Origin: Salipiger abyssi
GTDB lineage: Bacteria; Pseudomonadota; Alphaproteobacteria; Rhodobacterales; Rhodobacteraceae
Assembly (NCBI RefSeq): GCF_001975705.1
Contig: NZ_CP015093.1
Coordinates: 3,976,501 to 4,040,500 of the forward strand
DNA length: 64,000 nt
Direction: 5' to 3'
Shown: piece by piece, positions 47,636-56,911 of the stretch
How positions within the stretch are numbered: the stretch's first letter is position 1
Layout: the number at the start of each line of letters is the position of its first letter
The notes under the pieces: model-generated
Told to the model about the DNA's origin: nothing
The model's database searches: none
The model's input: only the letters and a program-made list of their open reading frames with translations
Program-made: the position numbers and the translations under genes

Positions 47636-48844
47636 CTACTGCCGCCGCAGGCGGGCGAGCGCGGCGTCCTCGATGGCCCAGGCTTCGATTCCGTCGCGAA
47701 TGCCCGCCGCCATGCCGGCGCGCCAGGCCGAATCCTGGAGGTTCCTGAGATCCTGCGCGGTCGAGAGGAACCCGACCTCGATCAGCACCGAGGGGATGTC
47801 GGCGGCCTTCAGCACCGAAAACCCGGCGCGGCGCAGCGGGCGCTTGTGCACCCGCCCCACGGCGTTCTCGATGCCATCCACGAGGTGGCGCGCCAGCGAC
47901 AGGCTGCGCGGCGTATTGTCGAGCCGCGCAAGATCGAGCAGCACATTGGCGACGCGGTCGTCGGAGCCCGAAAGATCGAGCCCGGCAAGGATATCGTCGC
48001 GGTCATGGCGTTCGGCCAGCGCGGCGGAGGCGGCGTCGGAAGCGTCTTCGGCCAATGTGTAGACGGTGGCACCATGGGCGATGCCCTCTTCGATGGCATC
48101 CGCATGCAGTGACACAAAGAGATCGGCGCGCGCGTCATGCGCCAGCGCCACGCGGCCCTCGAGCGACACGAAGTGATCGGCGTCACGGGTCAGCACCGCC
48201 TCGAAGCCCGCGCGGCGCAGCACGTCGCGCAGCTCGCGGGCGAAGGTCAGCATGAGATCGGCCTCATTGATGCCGTCACGCTCGGCGCCCGGGTCGATGC
48301 CGCCATGGCCCGGATCGAGCATGATGCGCAGCGGTGCATCCGCCGCGCGCGGCGCCGGCGCCACGACCGAGGGCGCGGGCAGATCCCAGCGCGGATCCTG
48401 CGGCGCGCCGGAGGCCGCCTGCATCTCCTCGGCGCTCGCCGGCAGCAGGCGCAGGCGCAGCTCGGCGCTGCCCGAGCCCTCGGCCACGGTCATGCCCGCC
48501 TCGCCGATCACCATGGGCGCCTCGAGCGCCGCCACCAGCCGCGACCAGCCGGAGCGGAAACCGCCCATGCGCAGCGCGGTGACCGCTTCGGAGCGATCCA
48601 TCTCTTCGGCATCGGCGCCGGTCCAGTCGACCTCGCGGAAATCCACCACCAGCCGGGCGGGATCGGTCAGCGTGAAGGCCCGCCACGGCACGCCCTGGCT
48701 GAGCGAGAGCGACAGATCCGCCGCCCCGCCCCAGCGCGCATCGGTGACGCGGCCCCCGGTAAAGAGCGCCCGCCCGCCCAGATCCTGCGCGGCTGCGCTG
48801 GCGGCGATGAAAAGCGCCGCGATACAAAGGAAGATCCTGCTCAT
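47636..48844 (-). CDS. N-acetylmuramoyl-L-alanine amidase, AmiC type
   Basis: The 402-residue exported protein has a signal peptide (cleaved near ASAAAQ), an AMIN domain at about residues 25-130 and a C-terminal Amidase_3 domain. Zinc and catalytic residues are seen in DPGHGGIDPGAERDGINEADL, SLHADA and PSVLIEVGFLS. It cuts septal peptidoglycan during cell separation. The gene is 102 bases before the PBP1A gene on the same strand, and both act on the wall. Confidence 0.93.
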   Translation of the reverse strand: MSRIFLCIAALFIAASAAAQDLGGRALFTGGRVTDARWGGAADLSLSLSQGVPWRAFTLTDPARLVVDFREVDWTGADAEEMDRSEAVTALRMGGFRSGWSRLVAALEAPMVIGEAGMTVAEGSGSAELRLRLLPASAEEMQAASGAPQDPRWDLPAPSVVAPAPRAADAPLRIMLDPGHGGIDPGAERDGINEADLMLTFARELRDVLRRAGFEAVLTRDADHFVSLEGRVALAHDARADLFVSLHADAIEEGIAHGATVYTLAEDASDAASAALAERHDRDDILAGLDLSGSDDRVANVLLDLARLDNTPRSLSLARHLVDGIENAVGRVHKRPLRRAGFSVLKAADIPSVLIEVGFLSTAQDLRNLQDSAWRAGMAAGIRDGIEAWAIEDAALARLRRQ

Positions 48845-48917
48845 CCGCCCGTTCGATTATGGTTTTTCCGACCCTACCACGCCGCGCCCGGGATTCGCAC
48901 CCCGCGCGACGCTCACA

Positions 48918-48939
48918 AGATTTTTCGTACGAAAAATCT
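48918..48939. repeat. 22-bp perfect palindrome downstream of the aminotransferase gene (copy 3)
   Basis: AGATTTTTCGT and its exact complement ACGAAAAATCT form a 22-bp perfect palindrome. It lies between the stop codon of the aminotransferase gene (48944) and the start of the amidase gene (48844). It shares the TTTTTCG-NN-CGAAAAA core with the two elements at 2633-2696, 46 kb away. Confidence 0.8.
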
Positions 48940-48943
48940 GGGC

Positions 48944-50089
48944 TCAGCCGCGGGTTTCCATGAAACGGCGCAGACGGTCGAGCCCTTCCTCGATCTCCGC
49001 CGTGCCCTGGGCGTAGGAGAACCGCAGCGTGCCGCCGCCGCGCTCTGGATCGAAATCGAACCCCGGCGTCACCGCCACCCCGGCCTTGTCGAGGATCTCG
49101 GCGGCAAAGGCGCGGCTGTCATGGGTCAGGTGGCTGACATCGGCATAGACATAGAACGCGCCGTCCGGCGGCGCGATACGGTCGAACCCGGCCTTCGGCA
49201 GCCCCTCCAGCATCAGCTGGCGGTTGCGCGCATAGACCTTGCGGTTCTCCTCAAGTTCCTCGGTTGCATCCATCGCGGCCAGCGCGGCCACCTGCGCCGC
49301 GTGCGGCGGGCAGATGAACAGATTTTGCGCCAGCCGCTCGACCTGTCGCAGCTGCGGCTCGGGCACCACCAGCCAGCCGACGCGCCAGCCGGTCATGCAG
49401 TAATACTTCGAGAAGGAGTTGATCACGCAGACATCGTCGGAGATCTCCAGCGCCGAGACCGAGCGGCGCTCATGCTCGATGCCGTGATAGATCTCGTCCG
49501 AGAGAAAGGCCGCGTCGCGCTCCTGACAGAGCCCGATCATCTTGCCCAGCCCCTCGCTGTTGAGCATCGTGCCCGTGGGGTTGGCGGGCGAGGCCATCAT
49601 GAGCCCCTGAAACTCGACGCCCTCAAGATCCTCCGGCGCCAGCAGGTAGCCGTTCTTCTCCGAGGCCGGGATCTCCAGCGGCCTGATATCCAGCGCCTTC
49701 ATGATCTGCCGGTAGGAGGGATAGCCGGGCCGTCCGACCACGACATTGTCGCCGGCATCGAACAGCGCGGTGAAGGCCAGCACGAATCCCCCCGACGAGC
49801 CCGGCGTAACCACCACGCGGGCCGGGTCGAGGTCGACATCGTACCATTCTCCGTAATGCCGCGCGATGCGGGCGCGCAGCTCCGGCAACCCCAGCGACAT
49901 GGTATAGCCCAGAGGGTCCGTCTTCATTGTCTCCGCCAGCACATTGCGGGCATGGGCCGGCGCGCCCGAAGACGGCTGTCCCACTTCCATATGGACGATG
50001 TGGCGCCCGGCCTCTTCGGCAGCCCGCGCCGCCTCCATCACTTCCATCACAATGAAGGCATCGACCGCCCCCCGGCTTGAGTTTCGCAT
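48944..50089 (-). CDS. Class I/II aminotransferase
   Basis: The 381-residue PLP enzyme has the lysine for the cofactor in INSFSKYYCMTGWRVGWLV, plus ASPANPTGTM and SDEIYHGI. It belongs to the aspartate/aromatic aminotransferase fold type I. The ATG at 50089 (MRNSSRGAVDAF) has GGGAGAGCGAG upstream, so the open frame before it is excluded. The substrate cannot be chosen among aspartate, alanine and aromatic amino acids. It is divergent from the M48 protease gene, with a 56-bp gap. Confidence 0.9.
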   Translation of the reverse strand: MRNSSRGAVDAFIVMEVMEAARAAEEAGRHIVHMEVGQPSSGAPAHARNVLAETMKTDPLGYTMSLGLPELRARIARHYGEWYDVDLDPARVVVTPGSSGGFVLAFTALFDAGDNVVVGRPGYPSYRQIMKALDIRPLEIPASEKNGYLLAPEDLEGVEFQGLMMASPANPTGTMLNSEGLGKMIGLCQERDAAFLSDEIYHGIEHERRSVSALEISDDVCVINSFSKYYCMTGWRVGWLVVPEPQLRQVERLAQNLFICPPHAAQVAALAAMDATEELEENRKVYARNRQLMLEGLPKAGFDRIAPPDGAFYVYADVSHLTHDSRAFAAEILDKAGVAVTPGFDFDPERGGGTLRFSYAQGTAEIEEGLDRLRRFMETRG

Positions 50090-50145
50090 CTCGCTCTCCC
50101 ATGGTGGCTCGGGTTCCCGCTTACGGGCGATGTGAGGGAGGGTCA

Positions 50146-51483
50146 ATGTCCGCTGCCGCCGCAAGACCGCTGGCCGCGCTGCTGATCGCCGCGGCGCTGA
50201 TACTCTCGGCAGTGCCGGCGCGCGCGGTGACGCTGCTGCGCGATGCCGATATCGAATATGCGCTGGCCGAGCTCGCCGCGCCGGTGCTGCGCGCCGCCGG
50301 CCTCAGCCCGTCGCAGGTGGGCATTATCGTGGTCGACGACAACAGCCTGAATGCCTTCATCATCGACACCCGGAACATCTTCATCCATTCCGGCCTGATC
50401 CTGAAACTGGAAAGCCCCGAGGCCCTGCAGGCGGTGATCGCGCATGAGGCGGCGCATATCACCAACGGCCATATCGCCCGCCGGCTCGGCAATATGCGCA
50501 GCGCCCGCACCGCCGCCGCCCTCGGCGCGGCGCTGGCGGCGGCCACCGGTGTCGCCACCGGCAGCGGCGACGCGCTGGCCGGCGTCATGCTCGGCACCCA
50601 GAGCGCCGCGATGCGCAATTTCCTCGCCCATACGCGCGCCGAGGAAAGCTCTGCCGATATCAGCTCGATCCGCACGCTGGTGCGCGCCGGGATCGACCCG
50701 CGCGGCGCACTGGAAGTGCAGGAGATCTTTCGCGGGCAGGAGGCGCTCTCCGCCCGCCGTCAGGATCCGTATATGCAGACCCATCCGCTGACCCGCGACC
50801 GTTTGCGCGCGCTTCAGGGGCTGGTCGCCTCCGCCGGCGCCAAGGCCGCCGAGAATCCGGAGGCGGACTACTGGTACGCCCGCAGCCGCGCCAAGCTCTC
50901 GGCCTTCCAGCGCGCGCCGAACTGGACGCTGCGGCGGCTCGACCGGGCGCCGAGCCGCGATATCGCCCTGATGAGCGAGGCGGTGGCACGGCACCGGCAA
51001 TCGGACCTGCCGCGCGCGCTCAAGGCCATCGACGCCGCCATCGCGCTGCGCCCGCGTGATCCGTTCCTCTACGATCTCAAGGGCGAGATCCTGCTCGAAT
51101 CCCGCCGCGCCGGCCCGGCCATTCAGGTCTATTCGCAGGCCCGGCAACTGGCGCCGCGCAACGCCCAGATCCTTGCCGGGCTCGGCCGGGCGCAGCTCGC
51201 GGCGGGGCAGTACGGCGCCGCGCTGAAGACGCTGGAAGAGGCGCGTGGCCGCGACTGGCGCGACAGCCGCGTGCTGCGCGACCTTGCCGTGGCCTATGCC
51301 AAGGCGGGCAATGCCGGCATGGCCTCCGAGGCCACGGCGCAGCGCTATGCGCTGCAAGGCCGTCTGGAGGATGCCGGCATCCACGCCACCCGCGCGCTCG
51401 GCCTGCTGCCGCGCGGTTCCGCCCCATGGCGCCGCGCGCAGGACGTGCTAGACGCGGCGCAACGTGCCGAAAAAAACCGCTGA
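50146..51483 (+). CDS. M48 family metalloprotease with TPR repeats (BepA-like)
   Basis: The 445-residue exported protein has a signal peptide (cleaved near PARA), a zinc protease domain with HEAAH in AVIAHEAAHITNGHI and a further glutamate in RAEESSADISSI, and a C-terminal half of TPR repeats (AVARHRQSDLPRALKAIDAA, AGPAIQVYSQARQLAPRN). This layout matches BepA/YfgC, which maintains outer-membrane proteins. The ATG at 50146 has GAGGGAGG upstream. Confidence 0.92.
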   Translation: MSAAAARPLAALLIAAALILSAVPARAVTLLRDADIEYALAELAAPVLRAAGLSPSQVGIIVVDDNSLNAFIIDTRNIFIHSGLILKLESPEALQAVIAHEAAHITNGHIARRLGNMRSARTAAALGAALAAATGVATGSGDALAGVMLGTQSAAMRNFLAHTRAEESSADISSIRTLVRAGIDPRGALEVQEIFRGQEALSARRQDPYMQTHPLTRDRLRALQGLVASAGAKAAENPEADYWYARSRAKLSAFQRAPNWTLRRLDRAPSRDIALMSEAVARHRQSDLPRALKAIDAAIALRPRDPFLYDLKGEILLESRRAGPAIQVYSQARQLAPRNAQILAGLGRAQLAAGQYGAALKTLEEARGRDWRDSRVLRDLAVAYAKAGNAGMASEATAQRYALQGRLEDAGIHATRALGLLPRGSAPWRRAQDVLDAAQRAEKNR

Positions 51484-51512
51484 CAGCGGACAAAACAGAA
51501 AACGGAGATCCG

Positions 51513-52292
51513 ATGCTGACCCGACTGACCCGCCCCGCCACCGCGCTCGCGCTCGCCGCCGGGATCGCCGCCGCCGCCCCTGCCCCGTCCCGGGCGCAGG
51601 AGGTCGACTTTTCCGCCATGACGCCGGAACAGCGCCAGGCCTTCGGCGAGCAGGTCCGCGCCTATCTGATGGAGAACCCGCAGGTCATCATGGAAGCGGT
51701 GAGCGTGCTCGAAGCGCAGCAGGCCGAACAGCAGGCCGCCGCCGACGAGCAGATCGTGGCGGACAATGCCGATGCGCTCTATCGCGACGGCTATTCCTGG
51801 GTCGGCGGCAATCCGGATGGCGACATCACCATCGTGGAATTCTCCGATTACCGTTGCGGCTATTGCCGCAAGGCGTTCCCCGAGGTCGAGGAGCTGATCG
51901 AGAGCGACGGCAATATCCGCTTTATCATGAAGGAATTCCCGATCCTCGGCGAAGCCTCGGTGACCTCCTCGCGCTTTGCCATCGCGACGCTGATGGAGGC
52001 CGGCCCCGAGGCCTATAAATCGGTGCATGACGCGCTGATGACACTGGAGGGCGAGCCCTCGGAGCCGGTGCTGCGCCGCCTTGCCGGCACGCTGGGTCTG
52101 GATGTCGACGCGATCATCGCGCGCATGTCGGACGAAGAGATCACCCGCCGCATCCAGGAAACCCGCGCGCTGGCCGCGCGGCTCAAGATCAACGGCACGC
52201 CGAGCTTTGTGTTTGGCGGCGAGATGCTGCGCGGATATGTGCCGCTCGACAGCATGCGCGAGATCGCGGCGCAGATCCGCTCCGATCGCTGA
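51513..52292 (+). CDS. DsbA family thioredoxin-fold protein
   Basis: The 259-residue exported protein has a signal peptide (cleaved near SRAQ), an N-terminal region predicted to be helical (TPEQRQAFGEQVRAYLMENPQVIMEAVSV), and a thioredoxin fold with the active-site CGYC in YRCGYCRKAFPEVEEL and the cis-proline loop NGTPSF. It probably oxidises or isomerises disulfides of exported proteins. The gene follows the BepA-like gene by 29 bases in the same direction. Confidence 0.9.
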   Translation: MLTRLTRPATALALAAGIAAAAPAPSRAQEVDFSAMTPEQRQAFGEQVRAYLMENPQVIMEAVSVLEAQQAEQQAAADEQIVADNADALYRDGYSWVGGNPDGDITIVEFSDYRCGYCRKAFPEVEELIESDGNIRFIMKEFPILGEASVTSSRFAIATLMEAGPEAYKSVHDALMTLEGEPSEPVLRRLAGTLGLDVDAIIARMSDEEITRRIQETRALAARLKINGTPSFVFGGEMLRGYVPLDSMREIAAQIRSDR

Positions 52293-52300
52293 TATTGCGG

Positions 52301-52321
52301 GGCGCGCCTCAGGGGCGCGCC
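52301..52321 (+). terminator. Hairpin after the dsbA-like gene
   Basis: GGCGCGCC occurs twice (52301-52308 and 52314-52321) and, being self-complementary, forms an eight-base-pair stem nine bases after the stop codon. It also covers the stop codon of the convergent histidine kinase gene at 52309. There is no T run. Confidence 0.45.
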
Positions 52322-53661
52322 TCTCCACTCCCCGATGCGCCGGAGCCGGGCGCCGCTGACGCCTGCGCCATGGGCAGGTCGAGCCAGATCTGCATGCCTC
52401 CGCCCTCGCGCGGCTCAACCGTCATCTTGCCATTGGACTGCTCGACAAACCCGCGCACCATGGGCAGCCCCAGCCCGGAGCCCTGCCCGCGCGGTTTGGT
52501 GGTGAAATACGGCTCGAACACCTTGTCGCGCAGATGCTCGGGGATGCCGCTGCCCTCATCCGCGATACCGAAGCGCAGCGCGCTGCCATCGCCATGCGGG
52601 CACGGCTTCGCGGTCAGGACGATCTCGCCGCCCGAAGGCATCGCGTCGCGGGCATTGCCGATCAGCTCGAGCAGCGCCGAATGCAGCTTTTCCGGATCCG
52701 CATAGACCGGTCTCAGCCCCGGCGCGACTCGCAGCGTCACCCGGTGCCACGGGCCGAGCAGCTCGCGCCGCGCACGTCCGGCCACCGTTTCGAGCAGCGA
52801 CGCGGGAAGCTGCGCCACCGGGCTGAGGCGCGCATTGCGCGACAGCGCCAGCAGCTGTGTGGTCAATTCGGCACCGCGCCGGGCCGCACGCTCGGCCTCG
52901 GTCATCAGCGCATCGCGCTCGTCCGGCGCCACGCTCAGCCGCGCCAGCTCCATATTGCCCAGCACCACCGTCAGCAGATTGTTGAAATCATGCGCCACAC
53001 CGCCGGTGAACTGGCTAAGCGCGCGTTGCCGTTCGCGCGCGTCGCGCTCGGCGATATGAGCCTGCAACTGTGCGTGCATGCCCCGCAGGTCGAACGCCGC
53101 CTTCATAAAGACGCCGTAGAGCGCCAGCATCGCCACCGCCAGCATCCAGCTGTCCGGCGCGTAAGGTGCCTGCCAGAGCAGCCAGCCGACGCGCACCAGC
53201 ACCGCCCCCGTGATCACCGCAAGGTCGATGCGCAGCGCCGCCCGGAGATGCGCGCGCATCGCCAGGGCGTTGAGCCCGCCCGCCGTCAGAAACAGCAGGG
53301 AATAAAGCCACGCCTGCATGTCTCCCGCGATCCAGAGAGAGAGGCCGGGCAGGCAGAACAGCAGGCTGTTGAGCGTCTGCATGATCAGCACGCGCCGCAT
53401 CAGAAGCGGCGGCCCGCTTTCCGGAAGGCCGCGCAGCACCAGCGCATAGGCGAACTGCGCGAGCATGAAAACCGCGAACCAAAGCGGCAGAAGTGCACTG
53501 CCGTAGGTGCGCCAGAACAGCAGGCAGCACAGGCCGAGGATCACATGACGCAGATAGCGCCGATTGGCAAAGGGCGCCTCGAAGCGGCGGATCTGCGCAT
53601 AATCGACCGGAGGCGACACGGCGGCACCGGTGCCCGGCAGTTTCCCGGCACCGTCCGCCAC
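52309..53661 (-). CDS. Sensor histidine kinase without a receiver domain
   Basis: The 450-residue protein has about six transmembrane helices in its first 200 residues, a short linker, the phosphoacceptor histidine in FTGGVAHDFNNLLTVVLGNMELARL and a HATPase domain (LLELIGNARDAMPSG, ADEGSGIPEH, FEPYFTTKPRGQGSGLGL). The kinase group resembles NtrB/FixL-type proteins. No cognate regulator lies beside it, so it is an orphan. The last residues are rich in Ser, Ala and Gly. The start is four bases from the ispG stop codon, in the same direction. Confidence 0.9.
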   Translation of the reverse strand: MADGAGKLPGTGAAVSPPVDYAQIRRFEAPFANRRYLRHVILGLCCLLFWRTYGSALLPLWFAVFMLAQFAYALVLRGLPESGPPLLMRRVLIMQTLNSLLFCLPGLSLWIAGDMQAWLYSLLFLTAGGLNALAMRAHLRAALRIDLAVITGAVLVRVGWLLWQAPYAPDSWMLAVAMLALYGVFMKAAFDLRGMHAQLQAHIAERDARERQRALSQFTGGVAHDFNNLLTVVLGNMELARLSVAPDERDALMTEAERAARRGAELTTQLLALSRNARLSPVAQLPASLLETVAGRARRELLGPWHRVTLRVAPGLRPVYADPEKLHSALLELIGNARDAMPSGGEIVLTAKPCPHGDGSALRFGIADEGSGIPEHLRDKVFEPYFTTKPRGQGSGLGLPMVRGFVEQSNGKMTVEPREGGGMQIWLDLPMAQASAAPGSGASGSGEARP

Positions 53662-53665
53662 GGCC

Positions 53666-54796
53666 TTACTCCGCGGCCTGGGCGCTGGAGGCCTCGGCCT
53701 CGATCTCGGCGGCCTTCTTCTCGACCTCCTCGACGATATGGTCGATCATCTGCGCGTTCGACATCTTGTGACTGGCCTTGCCGGCCAGATAGACCATGCC
53801 GCTGCCGGCGCCGCCGCCGGTAAAGCCGACATCGGTCATCAGCGCCTCGCCCGGCCCGTTCACCACGCAGCCGATGATCGAGAGGCTCATCGGCGTCTTG
53901 ATATGCTCCAGCCGCTCCTCCAGCGCCTCGACGGTCTTGATCACGTCAAAGCCCTGCCGCGCGCAGGACGGGCAGGAGATGATGTTCACACCGCGATGGC
54001 GCAGCCCCAGCGATTTCAGGATCTCGTAGCCGACCTTGATCTCCTCCACCGGATCGGCGGAGAGCGAGACGCGCAGCGTGTCGCCGATGCCCATCCAGAG
54101 CAGGTTGCCGAGCCCGATGGCGGATTTGATCGTGCCCGAGGTCAGCCCGCCGGCCTCGGTGATGCCGAGATGGATGGGCTTGTCGGTGACCTCGGCCAGC
54201 CCCTGATAGGCTGCGGCGGAGAGGAAGACGTCGGACGCCTTCACCGAGATCTTGAACTCGTGGAAATCGTTGTCTTCTAGAATGCGGATATGATCGAGCG
54301 CGCTTTCCACCATCGCCTCGGGGCACGGCTCGCCGTATTTCTCCAGCAGGTGCTTTTCGAGGCTGCCGCCATTGACGCCGATACGCATGGAGCAGCCGTG
54401 ATCGCGGGCGGCGGCGATCACCTCGCGCACGCGCTCGGGGCTGCCGATATTGCCGGGGTTGATGCGCAGGCAGGCGGCACCGGCTTCGGCGCTCTCGATG
54501 CCGCGCTTATAGTGGAAATGGATATCCGCGACGATCGGCACCGGGCTTTCGCGCACGATCTCCTTCAGTGCCTTCGAGCTGGCCTCGTCGGGCACCGAGA
54601 CGCGCACGATATCGGCACCCGCCTCGGCGGCGCGCTGCACCTGCTCCACCGTCGCCCTGACATCGGTGGTCGCGGTGTTGGTCATGGTCTGCACGCTGAT
54701 CGGGGCGTCACCGCCCACGGGCACATTGCCCACCATGATCCGGCGCGACTTGCGCCGCTCGATGCTGCGCCAGGGACGGATGGGATTGTGGCTCAT
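53666..54796 (-). CDS. ispG: 4-hydroxy-3-methylbut-2-enyl diphosphate synthase
   Basis: This [4Fe-4S] enzyme of the MEP isoprenoid pathway is 376 residues long. The cluster cysteines are seen in [13 protein letters not shown] and in the GCVVNGPGE motif, and the N-terminal TIM barrel has [13 protein letters not shown] and [11 protein letters not shown]. The ATG at 54796 (MSHNPIRPW) has AGGAG nine bases upstream. It precedes the histidine kinase gene by four bases, and the RodZ-like gene lies 144 bases upstream on the same strand. Confidence 0.95.
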   Translation of the reverse strand: MSHNPIRPWRSIERRKSRRIMVGNVPVGGDAPISVQTMTNTATTDVRATVEQVQRAAEAGADIVRVSVPDEASSKALKEIVRESPVPIVADIHFHYKRGIESAEAGAACLRINPGNIGSPERVREVIAAARDHGCSMRIGVNGGSLEKHLLEKYGEPCPEAMVESALDHIRILEDNDFHEFKISVKASDVFLSAAAYQGLAEVTDKPIHLGITEAGGLTSGTIKSAIGLGNLLWMGIGDTLRVSLSADPVEEIKVGYEILKSLGLRHRGVNIISCPSCARQGFDVIKTVEALEERLEHIKTPMSLSIIGCVVNGPGEALMTDVGFTGGGAGSGMVYLAGKASHKMSNAQMIDHIVEEVEKKAAEIEAEASSAQAAE

Positions 54797-54940
54797 GCCG
54801 CGAAGCTCCTCTTGAGCGCCTTCGAATTTCGCGCCCACCGTACTCTTTCAAGCATTCAAACGCCAGTCTCGGCCCGGGCGCCATTGGTCAAATCCGCGTG
54901 GCATAAGCCCGCAGACGAAATGGCCCGGAGTTTGGCAACC

Positions 54941-56557
54941 TCAGTCGGTGACGGCGCTGTTCAGCTCGGCGACCACGCGTTCGAGATCGGCGTCGCGCGA
55001 GGCGTCGGCGACCGCGTAGGTCTGCGTCAGGTTGTCGACCGAGAGCGCGAGATTGGCGGTGACCGCGCCACGATCGCCGGCGGGGCCGTAGGTCTGACCG
55101 TTCACCGCGAAATAGATCGCGCCGGATTCGCCGACGCGCAGCGTGGCGGGATCCTCGGTGGCGGGAAGCTTGAACGTGTCGCCGGCATTCATGATCGACT
55201 CGTAGATCACCGAGCCGTCGGCGGCGCGCACCCGCACCCAGGCCGGGCGCACGGCGATCATCATCACGCCGGGCGCGCCGTCTTCGAGCACTTTGGGATT
55301 GCCGGGCACGCCCTGCCCCGCGTTGCCGTTGAACTGGCCCATATCCGCCAGCACGCGCTGGAGATCGCCATCGCGCTGCGGATCGGCGGGCGTATAGGCG
55401 GCGTTGAGCAACTCCGGCACCAGCGGCAGATCGCTGGTCACCGACCCGCTGGGGCCGGCAGGGCCGTAGGTCCGGCCGTTCATGGCGAAATAGATCGCAC
55501 CGGATTCGCCGACATTGAGCCGCGCCTCGGCCTCGTCGCGCGGCACGGTCCAGGTCTCGCCCGCGTCCATCACACGCTCAAAGATCACATTGCCGGTGGT
55601 GCCGCGCACCCGCACCCAGGCCGGGCGCACCGCCACCAGCGTCACAGCACCGGGCAGCGTCGCCGAGGCAGAAATGCGCTGCGGCTGCTGCGCCTGCGCG
55701 AATTGCCGCTCCGAGCCGTCCGGCGCCATGACCGGCGACGGCGGGGTCATGCCACGCTGGGCAAAGGCGCCCACGGTGGCGGGATCGAGCGAGGAAATCG
55801 GCGCGTCGCGCGCCACCAGAACCGGCACGTCAAGCGCCTGCGGACGGTAGAGCCGGTCCATCGCCTCCGACGCCGGCGGCGAGAACGCGCCCACACCATC
55901 GGCACGCGCGACCGACTCTCCGGCCACGTCATCCGTCTCGGGGATGCCGGCAGCCTCGACCGGATCAAGCTCGCTCAGAACCACCGGGGTCTGATCGACC
56001 GGCGCCAGCTGCACGCGCTGCACCTCGCGCAGGACCGCCCAGCCGCCATAGCCGATGCCGCCGATCAGCGCGACCAGCACTAGCAGCGAGCCGATGGCGC
56101 CGGGCTCGATGCGCGACAGGAAGGAATCGCCCGAGGGCGCAAAGGGCATGCGCGGCTCTTCGAACGGATCGCGCGCGGCGGGGCGCGGCGTTTCGCCGGG
56201 CTGCGCCTTGCGGATCGTCGAGGCCTTGTCGGACATGCCATGCGCCACGGCAAAGCCGCTCTCGGCACAGAAATGCTGGAAGCACTCGTCGGGATCCATG
56301 CCCAGATAGCGCGCATAGGAGCGCACATAGCCGGCGATGAACCCGGGCGTGTCAAATGCGGAAGGGTCGCAATTCTCGATCGCGGCAATGTAGCTCGCCT
56401 TGATGCGCAGCTCGCGCTGCACATCCAGCAGCGATTTGCCCATTGTCGCACGCTCGCCGCGCATGACGTCACCGAGCCGTAGCGCGAAGTCGTCAAACCC
56501 GCGCGGGCCGTCCTCGGCCACCTCTTCCGGCTTACGTAGGGATTTCCGCCCGATCAT
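54941..56557 (-). CDS. RodZ-like protein with two DUF4115 domains
   Basis: The 538-residue product has an N-terminal helix-turn-helix (about residues 35-105, GKSLLDVQRELRIKASYIAAIE and TPGFIAGYVRSYARYLGMDP), a single transmembrane helix (GSLLVLVALIGGIGYGGWAVL) and a long outside region. The C-terminal DUF4115 beta domain occurs twice, beginning near residues 304 and 431, both with AVRPAWVRVR, VGESGAIYF and QTYGPAG or RTYGPAG. RodZ links MreB to the elongation wall machinery. Start MIGRKS at 56557 matches homologues; a GTG at 56605 is possible. Confidence 0.85.
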   Translation of the reverse strand: MIGRKSLRKPEEVAEDGPRGFDDFALRLGDVMRGERATMGKSLLDVQRELRIKASYIAAIENCDPSAFDTPGFIAGYVRSYARYLGMDPDECFQHFCAESGFAVAHGMSDKASTIRKAQPGETPRPAARDPFEEPRMPFAPSGDSFLSRIEPGAIGSLLVLVALIGGIGYGGWAVLREVQRVQLAPVDQTPVVLSELDPVEAAGIPETDDVAGESVARADGVGAFSPPASEAMDRLYRPQALDVPVLVARDAPISSLDPATVGAFAQRGMTPPSPVMAPDGSERQFAQAQQPQRISASATLPGAVTLVAVRPAWVRVRGTTGNVIFERVMDAGETWTVPRDEAEARLNVGESGAIYFAMNGRTYGPAGPSGSVTSDLPLVPELLNAAYTPADPQRDGDLQRVLADMGQFNGNAGQGVPGNPKVLEDGAPGVMMIAVRPAWVRVRAADGSVIYESIMNAGDTFKLPATEDPATLRVGESGAIYFAVNGQTYGPAGDRGAVTANLALSVDNLTQTYAVADASRDADLERVVAELNSAVTD

Positions 56558-56911
56558 GCGTTTGACCCAGTCACCGCTGTCCCAAAAATCTGCCTGTCCA
56601 CTCACGCTTTCGCGATTCGCGCTGCGTGTTTTATTGAGACTACGTTAGCACATCACAACCTGTTTTACAGGCTTTCCACAGCCCATGAGCGTGGATCTGC
56701 GCAAGCCGCCCGGCCACAGGGCGGCCACACTCCGTCACAACGTCGCCACAGAAGCCATTCTGATCTAGAGAGGAATCCGGCCTGCCCCGCCCCTCTCCGC
56801 CAGCTCTGCACCGCAGCGGTGCGACAGAGCCGCCGCAAGCAAAAAACCTCCCGCGCAATGCGCGGGAGGCCACTTGATAAGCACTCTGCCAGTTGATTGC
56901 GCCTGACCGGA
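56558..56911. other. Intergenic region between the RodZ-like gene and hemA
   Basis: About 350 bp between hemA and the RodZ-like gene, both on the minus strand. It contains the hemA terminator at 56841-56869 and otherwise holds no recognisable gene. Near 56700 GC-rich stretches with CGTCACAACGTCGCC appear without clear meaning. The 48 bases next to the RodZ start are an in-frame possible extension. Confidence 0.5.
56841..56869 (-). terminator. Intrinsic terminator of hemA
   Basis: On the minus strand CCTCCCGCGC and GCGCGGGAGG form a ten-base-pair stem with a three-base loop, followed by six T residues. It begins 43 bases after the hemA stop codon. This is the strongest textbook terminator of the window. 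Confidence 0.9.
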
